NCBI GenBank assembly: GCA_029962745.1
Contig: CM057152.1
Span: 23,951,176-24,015,175 of the forward strand
Length of the DNA stretch: 64,000 nucleotides
Direction of reading: 5' to 3'
From: Echinometra lucunter
Lineage: Eukaryota; Echinodermata; Echinoidea; Camarodonta; Echinometridae
Of the stretch, positions 10,573-23,400 are shown piece after piece (position 1 is the stretch's first letter; each line of letters begins with the position of its first letter). The notes under the pieces are model-generated. The model saw only the letters and a list, made by a program, of their open reading frames with translations, did no database searches and had not been told where the DNA came from. Made by a program: the position numbers and the translations under genes.

Positions 10573-12326
10573 GTTGCTATTCATAGGTTTTGAATATGCT
10601 CGAATTTCATATCAAAATAAAGTTTATGGTGCACAAATCACTATGAAACCGATTGAAACTTTTGAAAAGTAAATGGGAAACAAATATTGCCTGTCACAAA
10701 TCGAGAAAACGGACCCCCAATGTTGCCTGTGCATACGTTGCCCAACTCGATGCGAGATCCGTGACGTCATCACATGGACAATAGCCTGTGATGGTGTGTT
10801 GTGAATGTGGTGAATGTGATGTGTCGTGTCCGAGCAAGTGATTAAAAACGATGTTTCTGCATTGTTTGGATGAATTCATCATTCTGTGAATGTTTTCAAA
10901 GTATGTTTCAACCATTGTGTTTAACATTATTCATATCATAATGTCGGAGAAATTCTACAAATTAACGATGACTTGCAATTAGAAAGGAAAAAAAAAATTC
11001 CATAACATAATAGAACAGTCTCCCTTGTGATGCTATGTAACGGTTGTGGGGCATACCATTTTAATTTTAGGGGTGTTATAATTCACGAAAGACGGAGGGA
11101 TAGACGGAATACTTTGTTTTCTTGAATATAAAATTGTTTCCTTGGTGAATAGTTTGAACTTGTCTAAAGAAAATATAGAAACAGTAATCACCTTACTGCT
11201 AATTTGTTAGGGTTTTTTCTCTTCAATTAAGTAGCTAATTTATATTTACATGTGCTTATAAACTCAAGTTAACCTTTCCATACTCTGCATTTCAGTAGTC
11301 CGTTGTTTGTATGTAGTAGGTAGGTGAGGTGAAGTAGGTGAGGCGAAGGTGAGAGTAATTTGGCTTGTAATCCAATTAGGCCTTTGGTGATAGTCTTAGC
11401 TCAGTTATAATTTCGTATCTGGGTTATTTTCACTGTTTATTTGCTTGAAAATCATCATAACCTGCACTAAAGAAATAAATTCCTTGAAAAATATTTTTCT
11501 AATGAAATTCCTTATCGAAATCACGTTCAATCAGAGTATTACAGGCAAAAACCCTTGATAAAGACTTGAAGCTACGCTATAATGCAATACGTGTATATGA
11601 TGTTCATCTCTACATTCCGACTCTACACTATCTGAGATCAGTGGTGACGTCCAGTCTCTGTACTCTAGCTAGCCATTCCTATCATAACAAGAGATTTTAG
11701 TAAAGAGGAATGTTGTAGATCAAGATAGTTTCTACAAGAAGCATCAATTTTCCTTGGACAACATTATTATCTAGGTAACTTTTACATACAATCATGATTT
11801 TTCGAGCGCGTCTCTGAATCAGTTCTGTCTCTGAGAATTTGATTCAACGTCGTTTTTGGACGTAGTTTGACGTTTGCATCCCGTCCGGGCTTGGTTTTCT
11901 TTGTCATTTTCATGTCAGTTTCCTACTTTAAATTCTGCTTTGACCAAAAAAGAAAAGAAAGTCGACTTGTCAGTGAGGTAATGTAGATATCAAGCCGCTG
12001 CAGTTTTGCCTCCTCTCTTAATAACAGTATCTAAAATCCATCAAAATTGCATGCGATCATCTCAATGCGCAATGTTTTATTATGTGTAAGCGCTAGCTCG
12101 CCGCAGATCGTCCATGTGCCTACGTCATCATTGGGGACCCGTTTCACTCGCAGCCTCTTCCGGGTTCTGAGAATCAGAGGGGCGTTTTTGAAAAATTTGT
12201 TTTCAGATAATTTCTTGGAATTTACAGGAGCAATAATGAACACCACTGTCTTCTACATCCTTCCCCGTTTCCATCCATATATAATTAACCTTATTCCATG
12301 ATTTTCTTTGAATGTCACCTTTACAA
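10573..12326. mobile_element. 1.75-kb insertion inside a 1.1-kb repeat unit
   Basis: The repeat is split between GAAAAATTAAA and AAGATAAAAGCAGTC, normally adjacent. The inserted sequence is locally richer in CpG (for example GTGACGTCATCACA at 10761) and has a GGTGAGG-type short tandem patch near 11320-11355. Two small minus-strand frames (10927-10694, 12246-12031) show no recognised domain. I see no clear terminal inverted repeats, poly-A tail or target duplication. Insertion is clear; the element type is not. Confidence 0.5.
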
Positions 12327-15300
12327 AGATAAAAGCAGTCATTAATGTATCATCTGATCCATAAGTTAGCTTTGTTCACTTGGGGTATGGCAGAAAAGTT
12401 CTCTTCTTCATCATAGAAAAAAAAAAAGCAGGCTCTAGTAAAATCTTGGAAATAAGAAAAAACTGCTGAAAAGAGGATGAATGAAAGAGAAAAGATCTCA
12501 TCTATTTGCATATTTTGTCATTTATCTCTTAATAGCTATTCATGTTCAACATTTACGATCATCTGATAGCAATTTCACTGAAATCTTGATTACCTGACAT
12601 GATTTATAAGTTCCTTTCATTCTTTGTTAGATGTGGTGTTTGAATAAAATATTCCCCATTTAATAAATTGAACTACACATTCAGTCAATTCATATATCAA
12701 TTGTTGATCAGATGAGTCTTTTAATGGCCAAGAAGGAAGTGTTTGCTTTTAGTCCTTGTAAATGTTGAAGCCTTCCCTAGAATACTCTTGTAAATGCTTG
12801 AAAATTTGTTTCATTAGTATATTTCTATCTAATTGAAATCATGCTGATTTGACATCCTAAATGAAATACACAAATTCATCTGAGATGTAATATTTGGATA
12901 AGATTTGATATCTCTTTGAAAAATCTAACAGTCATTGAAGTACCTCAAATGGAAGCTTTATCAGTGGGTAAAAAGGAGAGAAAATGAAGTGTTTTTAATC
13001 TACTATGATATCTGTATTTATCTTTTTTCTCCTAAACATGATCTACATTTGCAGTCGGTAAGTAGCAGTTTTACGGAAATCTGGATTATTTGATTTGCTT
13101 TAAAAATTCCCTAAATTCTTTTGATGTACATGTATAGTAATGGACTAAAAGTTTGTTCCTCACTGAATATTTCGAGCAACGTCCTCATTCTTTTATCAGT
13201 TATTGGATGAAATGGGACGAACAATGGGAAATTGGGATTTGTTTAAAATGATTAATTGTTAATGTTGAAGCCATCTGCTGTATCTAATCATTTATTTTTT
13301 ATCTGAGTGAAATCATGCTTTTTTTACCTGCTGATGAAATACACATCTTCCCAGGTTTGATATTTGGGTAAGATTTTGTGTATTGCTGAAAAATTAAAAA
13401 GATAAAAACAGTCATTCATGTATCATCTGTTTCATAACTTAGTTTTGATAGCTTGGTGTATGGCAAGAAAGTTCTCTTCTCCATCATAGGAAAAGTAGGC
13501 TGCAGTGAAATCTTGGAAAAGGGAAAAAACTGCCTTAGCTGAAGCCTTATCTAAGAGAAAAGAGGATGAAAGAAAGAGAAAAGATTTCACCTATTTGCAT
13601 ATTTTGTCATTTATCTCTATTGCTATTCATGTTCCAGTTTTACGATCATCTAATAGCAATTTCATTGATATCTTGATTACCTGACATGATTTGAAAGCTC
13701 CCTTCATTCTTTTTTAGATATAGTGTTTGAATAAAATATTTCCCATTGAATAATTTGAAATACACATACAGTCAATTCATATATCAATTGTTTGATCAGA
13801 TGAGTCTTTTAATTGCCAAAAAGGAAGTGTTTGCTTTAAGACCGTGTAAATGTTGAAACCTCCCCTAGGATTTTCTTGTAAATGCTAGAAAAGTTGTCTC
13901 AGTAGTTTATTTTAGCTAAGTGAAATCATGCTGATTTGACATCCTATATTAAATACACAAATTCACCTGAGATGTAATATTTGGATAAGATTTAATATCT
14001 CTTTAGAAAAATCTAACAATCACCGAAGTACCTCAACGGTAGCTCTCTCAGTGCGGAAAAAAGGAGAGAGAATGAAGTGTTTTTAATCTGCTATGATATC
14101 TGTATTTATCTCTTTTCTCCCAAACATGATCTACATTCGCAGCAAGTAAGTAGCAGTTTTACTGAAATCTTGTTTATTTGATTTGCTTTAAAAATTCCTT
14201 AAATTCTTTTGATATACATGTATAGTAATTGACTAGAATTTTGTTCCTCACTGAATATTTCGAGCAACGTCCTCAATCTTTTATAAATTATTGGATGAAA
14301 TGGGACTAACAGTGGGAAATTGGGATTTTTTTAAAATGATTAATTGTTAATGTTGAAGCCATCTGGTGTGATCTTGCCAGTGGAAGAAAATTTATGTACT
14401 ACTTTATTTTTATCTGAGTGAAATCATGCTTTATTTTACCTGCTGGATGAAATACACACCTTCTTCCCAGGTATGATATTTGGATAAGTTTTTTTATATG
14501 ACTGAAAAATTAAAAAGATAAAAACAGTCATCCATGTTTCATCTGTTTCATAACTAAGCTTTGTTAGCTTGGTGTATGGCATGAAAGTTCTCTTCTCCAT
14601 CATAGGAAAAATATGCTGTAGTAAAATCTTCGAAATAGAAAAAAGTGCCGTAGCTGAAGCCTTATCTAAGAGAAAAAAGGATGAAAGAAAGAGAAAATAT
14701 TTCATCTTTTTGCATAGTTTGTCATCAATCTCTTTGGAGCTTTTCATGTTCAACATTTACGATCATCTAACAGCAATTTCACCGAAATCTGGATTATCTG
14801 ACATGATTGAAACGTTGCCTTCATATTTTGTTAGATCTAGTGTTTGAATAAAATATTCCCCATTGAATAAATTGAACTACAGACACATTCAATTCATATA
14901 TCAATTGTTTGATTAGATGAGTCTTTTAATGGCCAAGAAAGAAGTGTTTGCTTTTAGTCCTTGTAAATGTTGAAGCCTTCCCTAGGATACTCATGTAAAT
15001 GCTAGAAAGTTTGTCTCAGTAGTGTATTTTTATCTTAGTGAATTCATTCTCATTTGACGTCCTTAATGAAATACAGAAATTCATCTGAGATGTACTATTT
15101 GGATAAGATTTGATATCTGTTTGGAAAAATCTAACAGTCACTGAAGAACCTTAATGGTAGCTTTATCAGTAGGGAAAAAAGGAGAGAGAATAAAGTGTTT
15201 TTAATCTACTATGATATTTCTCTTTATCTCTTCTCCCAAAATGATCTACCTTCACAGGAAGTAAGTAGCAGTTTTACTGAAATCTTGATTATTTGATTTG

Positions 15301-15606
15301 CTTTAAAAAATCCTTAAATTCTTTTGATATACATGTATAGTAATTAATTAAAATTTTGATCCTCACTGAATATTTCGAGCAACGTCCTCAATCTTTTATA
15401 AATTATTGGATGAAACGGGACTCACAGTGGGAAATTGGGATTTGTTTAAAATGATTAATGGTTAATGGTGAAGCCAACTGGTGTGATCTTGCCAGTGGAA
15501 GAAAATTTATCTAATCATTTATTTTTATCTGAGTATAATCATGCTTTATTTTACCTGCTGGATGAAATACACACCTTCCACGGTTCGATATTTGGATAAG
15601 AGAGAC

Positions 15607-15641
15607 AGGGAGATGGGAGTGTGACAAACTCCCATCTCCCT
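15607..15641. other. Perfect hairpin at a deletion junction
   Basis: AGGGAGATGGGAGT and its exact reverse complement surround a 7-nt loop (GTGACAA). It replaces about 370 bp of half B: the left flank stops at TTTGGATAAG and the right flank resumes at TGATCAGATGAG. The GC-richer stem is unlike the surrounding AT-rich repeat. Confidence 0.85.
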
Positions 15642-17911
15642 GATCAGATGAGTCTTTTAATGGCCAAGAAGGAAGTGTTTGCTTTAAGACCTTGTAAATG
15701 TTGAAACCTTCCCTGGGATTCTCTTGCAAATGCTAGAAAATTTGTCTCAGTAGTTTATTTTTATCCAAGTGAATTCATGCTGATTTGATGTCCTAAATGA
15801 AATACCCAAATTCATTTGAGATGTAATATTTGGATAAGATTTGGTATCTCTTTGGAAAAATCTATCAGTCACTGAAGAACCTCAATGGTAGCTTTATCAG
15901 TGGGAAAAAAGGAGAGAGAATAAAGTGTTTTTAATCTAATATGATATTTCTCTATATCTCTTCTCCCAAAATGATCTACCTTCACAGGAAGTAAGTAGCA
16001 GTTTTACTGAAATCTTGATTATTTGATTTGCTTTAAAAATTCCTTAAATTCTTTTGATATACATGTATAGTAATTGACTATAATTTTTTTCCTCACTGAA
16101 TTTTTCAAGCAACCTCCTCATTCTTTTATCAATTATTGGATGAAATGGGACTAACAGTGGGAAATTGAGATTTGTTTAAAATGATTAATTGTTAATGTTG
16201 AAGCCATCTGGTGTGATCTTGCTAATGGAAGAAAATCTAATAATTTATTTTTTATCTGAGTGAAATCATGCTTTATTTTACCTGCTGGATGAAATACACA
16301 CCTTCTTCCCAGGTATGATATTTGGATAAGATTTTTTATATGACTGAAAAATTAAAAAGATAAAAACAGTCATCCGTGTTTCATCTGTTTCATAACTAAG
16401 CTTTGTTAGCTTGGTGTATGGCATGAAAGTTCTCTTCTCCATAATAGGAAAAATATGCTGTAGTAAAATCTTCGAAATAGGAAAAAAAGTGCCTTAGCTG
16501 AAGCCTTATCTAAGAGAAAGAGTACGAAAAAGGAAAGAATTTAATCTATTTGCATAGTTTGTCATTTATCTCTTTATAGCTATTCATGTTCAACATTTAC
16601 GATCATCTTATAGCAATTTCATGGAAATCTTGATTACCTGACATGGTTTAAAAGTTCCCTTCATTATTTGTTAGATGTAGTGTTTGAATAAAATATTCCC
16701 TATCGAATCATTTGAACTACACATACAGTCAATTCATATATCAATTGTTTGATTAGATAGTCTTTCAGTGGCGAAGAAGGAAGTGTTTGCTTTTAGTCCT
16801 TGTAAATATTGAAGCCTTCCCTAGGATTCTCTTCTTTATGCTAGAAAATTTGTCTCTGTAGTATATTTCTATCTAATTGAAATCATGCTGATTTGACATC
16901 CTAAATGAAATACAGAAATTCATCTGAGATGTAATATTTGGATAAGATTTAATGTCTTTTTAGAAAAATCTAACAGTCACTGAAGTACCTCGATGGTAAC
17001 TTTATCAGTGGGGAAAAAAAGAGAGAGAATATAGTGTATTTAATCTACAATGATATTTCTCTTTATCTCTTCTCCCAAAAATGATCTACCTTCACAGTTG
17101 GTAAGTGGCAGTTTTACTAATATCTTGATTATTTGATTTGCTTTTAAAAATTCCCTAAATTCTTTTGATATAAATGTATTGTAATTGACTATAATTTTGT
17201 TCCTCACTGAATTTTTCGAGCAACGTCCTCATTGTTTCATCAATTATTGGATGAAATGGGACTAACAGTGGGAAATTGGGATTTGTTTAAAATGATTAAT
17301 TGTCAATGTTGAAGCCATCTGGTGTGATCTTGCCAGCGGAAGAAAATTTATCTAATCATTTATTTTTATCTGAGTGAAATCATGCTTTATTTTACCTGCT
17401 GGATGAAATACACACCTTGTTCCCAGGTTTGATATTAGGATAAGATTATATTTATCGCGGAAAAATTAAAAAGATAAAAACAGTCATTCATGTTGCATCT
17501 GTTTCCTAACTTAGCTTTGTTAGCTTGGTGTTTGGCATGAAAGTTCTCTTCTGCATCATGGGAAAAAGTAGGCTCTAGTGAAATCTTGGAAATAGAAAAA
17601 AGTGCCTTAGCTGGAGCCTTATCTAAGAGAAAAGAGGATGAAAAAAAGAGAAAATATTTCATCTATTTGCATAGTTTGTCATTTATCTCTTTATAGCTAT
17701 TTATGTTCAACATTTACCATCATCTAATAGCAATTTGACTGAAATCTTGATTACCTGACATGATTTGAAAGTTCCCTTCATTCTTTGTTAGATGTAGTGT
17801 TTGAATAAAATATTCCCCATTGAATCATTTGAACTACACATACAATCAATTCTTGTATCAATTGTTTGATCAGATGGGTCTTTTAATGGCCAAAAAGGAA
17901 ATGTTTGCTTT

Positions 17912-18393
17912 AAAGTGATTACAGAATGGTAAACAAAATTTTGATATATGATCGAGAATAGAATTCTAAGAAGAATTACGTAAAAAAATGTGTTGATTTT
18001 TAAATCGAAATCAATGCATTTTGGCTAATTTTCTCATAAAATGTCAAGAGTTGACTAAAAATTTGAGTATGAGGTATGACGCAAAAGTGGGTACCCAGCT
18101 TCGCGCATTGCAGTTGTATTGCGCGCTAGACTGTACAATATGTATTATACCTTGCACGCACTTTGCTAGAATTGCGCGACAAGGTGCCCACTTTGACGTC
18201 ATTTTGATGTCAAAGTGGGTACCCAGTTGAAACTGGATCACAGCAGAGGGGTCAAAAATATCCTGAAATCTTACCACATTAGGGGGTTTCCTTGGCAACA
18301 CGACTTTTGGAAAAAAAAAATAGGCAGATGATTTTCTGCTCATAAAATCATGCTCTTTTAAATGAGCTAATATTGTTTCAGCATTGGGTACCC
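17912..18393. mobile_element. TTAA-flanked MITE-like insertion
   Basis: A unit is interrupted within the normally contiguous GTTTGCTTTAAGACC: the left flank is GCTTTAA and the right flank is CTTTAAGACC, so TTAA appears on both sides. The ends read TTAAAGTG... and the reverse complement of ...CCCTTTAA, only weakly matching. The interior has three GGGTACC-centred palindromes (near 18090, 18218 and 18385), two GCGCG patches and a 15-bp-stem hairpin at 18187-18219. A TTAA target is characteristic of piggyBac-type elements; the assignment is inference. Confidence 0.65.
18187..18219. other. 15-bp stem hairpin with a CRE-like core
   Basis: CCCACTTTGACGTCA and TGATGTCAAAGTGGG form a stem with one mismatch around a TTT loop. 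The left arm includes TGACGTCA, the cAMP-response element consensus. It lies within the TTAA-flanked insertion and is probably part of its folded structure. Confidence 0.7.
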
Positions 18394-19392
18394 CCTTTAA
18401 GACCTTGTAAATGTTAAAGCCTTCCCTAGGATTCTCTTGTAAATGCTAGAAAATTTATCTCAGTAGTATATTTTTATCTAATTAAAATCATGCTCTTTTG
18501 ACATTCTAAATGAAATACAGAAATTCATCTGAGATGTAATATTTGGATAAGATTTGATATCTCTTTGGAAAAAATCTAACAGTCACTGAAGTACCTCAAT
18601 GGTAGCTTTATCAGTGGTGGAAAAAGAAGAGAGAAAGTGTTTTTAATCTACTATGATATCTGTATTTATCTCTTTTCTCCCAAACATGATCTACCTTCAC
18701 AGGAAGTAAGTAGCAGTTTTACTGAAATCTTGATTATTTGAATTGCTTTAAAAAATTCCCCCAAATTCTTTTGATATACATGTATAATAATTGACTAAAA
18801 TTTTGTTCCTCACTGAATATTTCGAGCAATGTCCTCAATCTTTTATAAATTATTGGATGAAATGGGACTAACAGTGGGAAATTGGGATTTGTTTAAAATG
18901 ATTAATTGTTAATGTTGAAGCCATCTGTTGTGATCTTGCCAGTGGAAGAAAATTTATCTAATCATTTATTTTTATCTGAGTGAAATCATGCTTTATTTTA
19001 CCTGCTGGATGAAATACACACCTTGTTCCCAGGTTTGATATTTGGATAAGATTTTTTATATGGCTGAAAAATTAAAAAGATAAAAAAGTCATTCATGTAT
19101 CATCTGTTTCATAACTTAGCTTTGTTAGCTTGGTGTATGGCAAGAAAGTTCTCTTCTCCATCATAGGAAAAGTTGGCTGTAATGATATCTTGAAAATGGG
19201 AAAAAAACTGCCTTAACTGAAGCCTTATCTAAGAGAAAAGAGGATGAAAGAAAGAGAAAAGATTTCATCTATTTGCATATTTTGTCATTTATCTCTTTTG
19301 CTATTCATGTTCAACATTTACGATCATCTGATAGGAATTTCACTGAAATCTTGATTACCTGACATGATTTGAAAGTTCCCTTCATTCTTTTT

Positions 19393-19892
19393 NNNNNNNN
19401 NNNNNNNNNNNNNNNNNNNNNNNNNNNNNNNNNNNNNNNNNNNNNNNNNNNNNNNNNNNNNNNNNNNNNNNNNNNNNNNNNNNNNNNNNNNNNNNNNNNN
19501 NNNNNNNNNNNNNNNNNNNNNNNNNNNNNNNNNNNNNNNNNNNNNNNNNNNNNNNNNNNNNNNNNNNNNNNNNNNNNNNNNNNNNNNNNNNNNNNNNNNN
19601 NNNNNNNNNNNNNNNNNNNNNNNNNNNNNNNNNNNNNNNNNNNNNNNNNNNNNNNNNNNNNNNNNNNNNNNNNNNNNNNNNNNNNNNNNNNNNNNNNNNN
19701 NNNNNNNNNNNNNNNNNNNNNNNNNNNNNNNNNNNNNNNNNNNNNNNNNNNNNNNNNNNNNNNNNNNNNNNNNNNNNNNNNNNNNNNNNNNNNNNNNNNN
19801 NNNNNNNNNNNNNNNNNNNNNNNNNNNNNNNNNNNNNNNNNNNNNNNNNNNNNNNNNNNNNNNNNNNNNNNNNNNNNNNNNNNNNNNNNNNN
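19393..19892. other. Assembly gap (500 N)
   Basis: Exactly 500 N. It hides the junction between the 1.1-kb array and the 385-bp array on the left side of the large palindrome. Confidence 0.99.
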
Positions 19893-22800
19893 TTGAAAGT
19901 TACATATGTCCAAACACGTTCTTATTAAATACCAGAAAGTTAATGTCGCCAGTGAAAAAGCTGGGATGGAAGATACCCCCATGACCACGCCCACTTTTAC
20001 AGCTGGTTGTAGAAATTTAGGGGTATGGATAGTTTGTGACTGCTCTTACTTTGCAATTATTCAGAAATATATATCATATGACCCCTTAAAATGTTGGCCT
20101 TATTGAATTCTACAGGTCTGTGCTGCGTTTTATGCATTTTTTTTATAGTGAAAAGGTCACCAGGGGACAAAAGGTCACAAATTTTGATCTTTTCATCTAA
20201 TATAGAGCAAATGCATGGATTTTCTTTATAATCACAAAGACTCTATAACAGATTTTTTTTCATTGAAATATGACTAAAATTGAAAGTTACACAAGTCCAA
20301 TCATGTTCTTATTTAATACCAGAAAGTTAATGTTGCCAGTGAAAAAACCGCGATGGAAGATACCCCCATGACCACGCCCACTATTACAGCTGGTTGTAGA
20401 AATTTAGGGGTATGGATAGTTTGTAACTGCTCTAACTTTGCAATTATTCAGAAATATATATCATATGACCCCTTAAAATTTTTGCCTTATTGAGTTCTAC
20501 CAGTTTGTGCTGCGTTTTATGCATTTTTTTATAGTGAAAATGTCACCAGGGGTCAAAAGGTCACAAATTTTGATCTTTTCATCTAATATAGAGCAAATGC
20601 ATGGATTTTCTTTATAATCACAAAGACTCTATAACAGATTTTTTTTCATTGAAATATGATTAAAATTGAAAGTTACACAAGTCCAATCATGTTCTTATTC
20701 AATACCAAAAAGTTAATGTTGCCAGTGAAAAAACCGCGATGGAAGATACCCGCATGACCACGCCCACTATTACAGCTGGTTGTAGAAATTTACGGGTATG
20801 GATAGTTTGTAACTGCTCTAACTTTGCAATTATTCAGAAATATATATCACATGACCCCTTAAATTGTTGGCATAATTGAACTCTACAAGTTTGTGCTGCG
20901 TTATATGCAATTTCTTATGGTGAAAAGGTCACAAGAGGTCAAAAGGTCACAAATTTTGATCTTTACATATAATATAGAGCAAATGCGGGGATTTTTTTAT
21001 AATCACAAAGACTCTATAACAGATTTTTTTTTCATTGAAATATGATTAAAATTGAAAGTTACACATGTCCAATCATGTTCTTATTTAATACCAGAAAGTC
21101 AATGATGCCAGTGAAAAAACTGGGATGGAAGATCCCCCCATGACCACACCCACTTTTACAGCTGGTTGTAGAAATTTACGGGTATGGATAGTTTGTAACT
21201 GCTCTAACTTTGCAATTATTCAGAAATATATATCATATGACCCCTTAAATTGTTGGCATAATTGAACTCTACAAGTTTGTGCTGCGTTATATGCAATTTT
21301 TTATGGTGAAAAGGTCACCAGAGGTCAAAAGGTCACAAATTTTGATCTTTACATATAATATAGAGCAAATGCGGGGATTTTTTTATAATCACAAAGACTC
21401 TATAACAGATTTTTTTTCATTAAAATATGATTAGAATTGAAAGTTACACATGTCCAATCATGTTCTTATTTAATACCAGAAAGTTAATGATGCCAGTGAA
21501 AAAACTGGGATGGAAGATCCCCCCATGACCACGCCCACTTTTACAGCTGGTTGTAGAAATTTAGGGGTATCGATAGTTTGTAACTGCTCTAACTTTGCAA
21601 TTATTCAGAAATATATATCATATGACCCCTTAAAATGTTGGCCTTATTGAGTTCTACAAGTTTGTGCGCGTTTTTTGCATTTTTTTATAGTGAAAAGGTC
21701 ACCAGAGGTCAAAAGGTCACAAATTTTGATCTTTACATATAATATAGAGCAAATACGGGGATTTTTTTATAATCACAAAGACTCTATAACAGATTTTTTT
21801 TTCATTGAAATATGATTAAAATTGAAAGTTACACATGTCCAATCATGTTCTTATTTAATACCAGAAAGTCAATGATGCCAGTGAAAAAACTGGGATGGAA
21901 GATCCCCCCATGACCACACCCACTTTTACAGCTGGTTGTAGAAATTTACGGGTATGGATAGTTTGTAACTGCTCTAACTTTGCAATTATTCAGAAATATA
22001 TATCATATGACCCCTTAAATTGTTGGCATAATTGAACTCTACAAGTTTGTGCTGCGTTATATGCAATTTTTTATGGTGAAAAGGTCACCAGAGGTCAAAA
22101 GGTCACAAATTTTGATCTTTACATATAATATAGAGCAAATGCGGGGATTTTTTTATAATCACAAAGACTCTATAACAGATTTTTTTTTTCATTAAAATAT
22201 GATTAGAATTGAAAGTTACACATGTCCAATCATGTTCTTATTTAATACCAGAAAGTTAATGATGCCAGTGAAAAAACTGGGATGGAAGATCCCCCCATGA
22301 CCACGCCCACTTTTACAGCTGGTTGTAGAAATTTAGGGGTATCGATAGTTTGTAACTGCTCTAACTTTGCAATTATTCAGAAATATATATCATATGACCC
22401 CTTAAAATGTTGGCCTTATTGAGTTCTACAAGTTTGTGCGCGTTTTTTGCATTTTTTTATAGTGAAAAGGTCACCAGAGGTCAAAAGGTCACAAATTTTG
22501 ATCTTTTCATCTAATATAGAGCAAATGCATGGATTTTCTTTATAATCACAAAGACTCTATAACAGATTTTTTTCATTGAAATATGATTAAAATTGAAAGT
22601 TACACAAGTCCAATCATGTTCTTATTTAATACCAGAAAGTTAATGTTGCCAGTGAAAAAACCGGGATGGAAGATACCCCCATGACCACGCCCACTTTTAC
22701 AGCTGGTTGTAGAAATTTACGGGTATGGATAGTTTGTAACTGCTCTAACTTTGCAATTATTCAGAAATATATATCATATGACCCCTTAAATTGTTGGCAT

Positions 22801-23400
22801 AATTGAACTCTACAAGTTTGTGCTGCGTTATATGCAATTTTTTATGGTGAAAAGGTCACCAGAGGTCAAAAGGTCACAAATTTTGATCTTTACATATAAT
22901 ATAGAGCAAATGCGGGGATTTTTTTATAATCACAAAGACTCTATAACAGATTTTTTTTTCATTAAAATATGATTAGAATTGAAAGTTACACATGTCCAAT
23001 CATGTTCTTATTTAATACCAGAAAGTTAATGATGCCAGTGAAAAAACTGGGATGGAAGATCCCCCCATGACCACGCCCACTTTTACAGCTGGTTGTAGAA
23101 ATTTAGGGGTATCGATAGTTTGTAACTGCTCTAACTTTGCAATTATTCAGAAATATATATCATATGACCTCTTAAATTGTTGGCATAATTGAGCTCAACA
23201 AGTTTGTGCTGCGTTATATGCAAATTTTTATGGTGAAAAGGTCACCAGAGGTCAAAAGGTCACAAATTTTGATCTTTGCATCTAATATAGAGCAAATGCA
23301 TGGATTCTTTTTATAATCACAAAGACTCTATAAGAGATTTATTTTTCATTGAAAATTGATTGAAATTAAAAGTTACATACTGCAATCATGTTTTTACTTA
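19893..23400 (+). repeat. 385-bp satellite array, plus orientation
   Basis: The anchor TTGAAAGTTACACATGTCCA recurs at about 19894, 20280, 20666, 21052, 21436, 21821, 22207, 22591 and 22978, with a degraded copy near 23365; the period is about 385 bp. Each unit contains the blocks CCATGACCACGCCCAC, ACAGCTGGTTGTAG, TTCAGAAATATATATCATATG, GTTTGTGCTGCG, GACTCTATAACAGATTTTT and a triple AGGTCA cluster. The units near 21052-21820 and 21822-22590 are almost identical, showing a two-unit (~770-bp) higher-order repeat. No unit encodes an open protein. Confidence 0.93.

Larger units (their letters stand above)
12327..19392 (+). repeat. 1.1-kb repeat array, plus orientation (segment 2)
   Basis: The anchor TTAGATGTAGTGTTTGAATA or close variants recurs at about 12627, 13714, 14831, 16671 and 17788, giving a period of about 1.09-1.12 kb except where a deletion or insertion intervenes. 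Each unit has half A (from AATGTTGAAGCCTTCC, ~500 bp) and half B (from AATGTTGAAGCCATCTGG, ~590 bp). The halves share GTGAAATCATGCT, ATGAAATACACA, TTTGGATAAGATTT and TGAAATCTTGATTA in the same order. Half A carries the CAG-NNN-GTAAGT module, with triplets TCG 13055, CAA 14143, GAA 15258, GAA 15988, TTG 17098 and GAA 18703. The small open frames inside are chance frames repeated from unit to unit. The array runs into the gap at 19393. Confidence 0.9.

Noticed and set aside
14436..14756. 106-codon minus-strand frame, with similar frames at 17435, 41081 and 53568
   Set aside because: The same peptide pieces recur because they are translations of half B of the satellite; frame and stops differ between units, so there is no conserved protein.
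18021..18230. Overlapping plus and minus frames in the TTAA-flanked insertion
   Set aside because: They arise from palindromic GGGTACC/GCGCG sequence; no recognisable protein.
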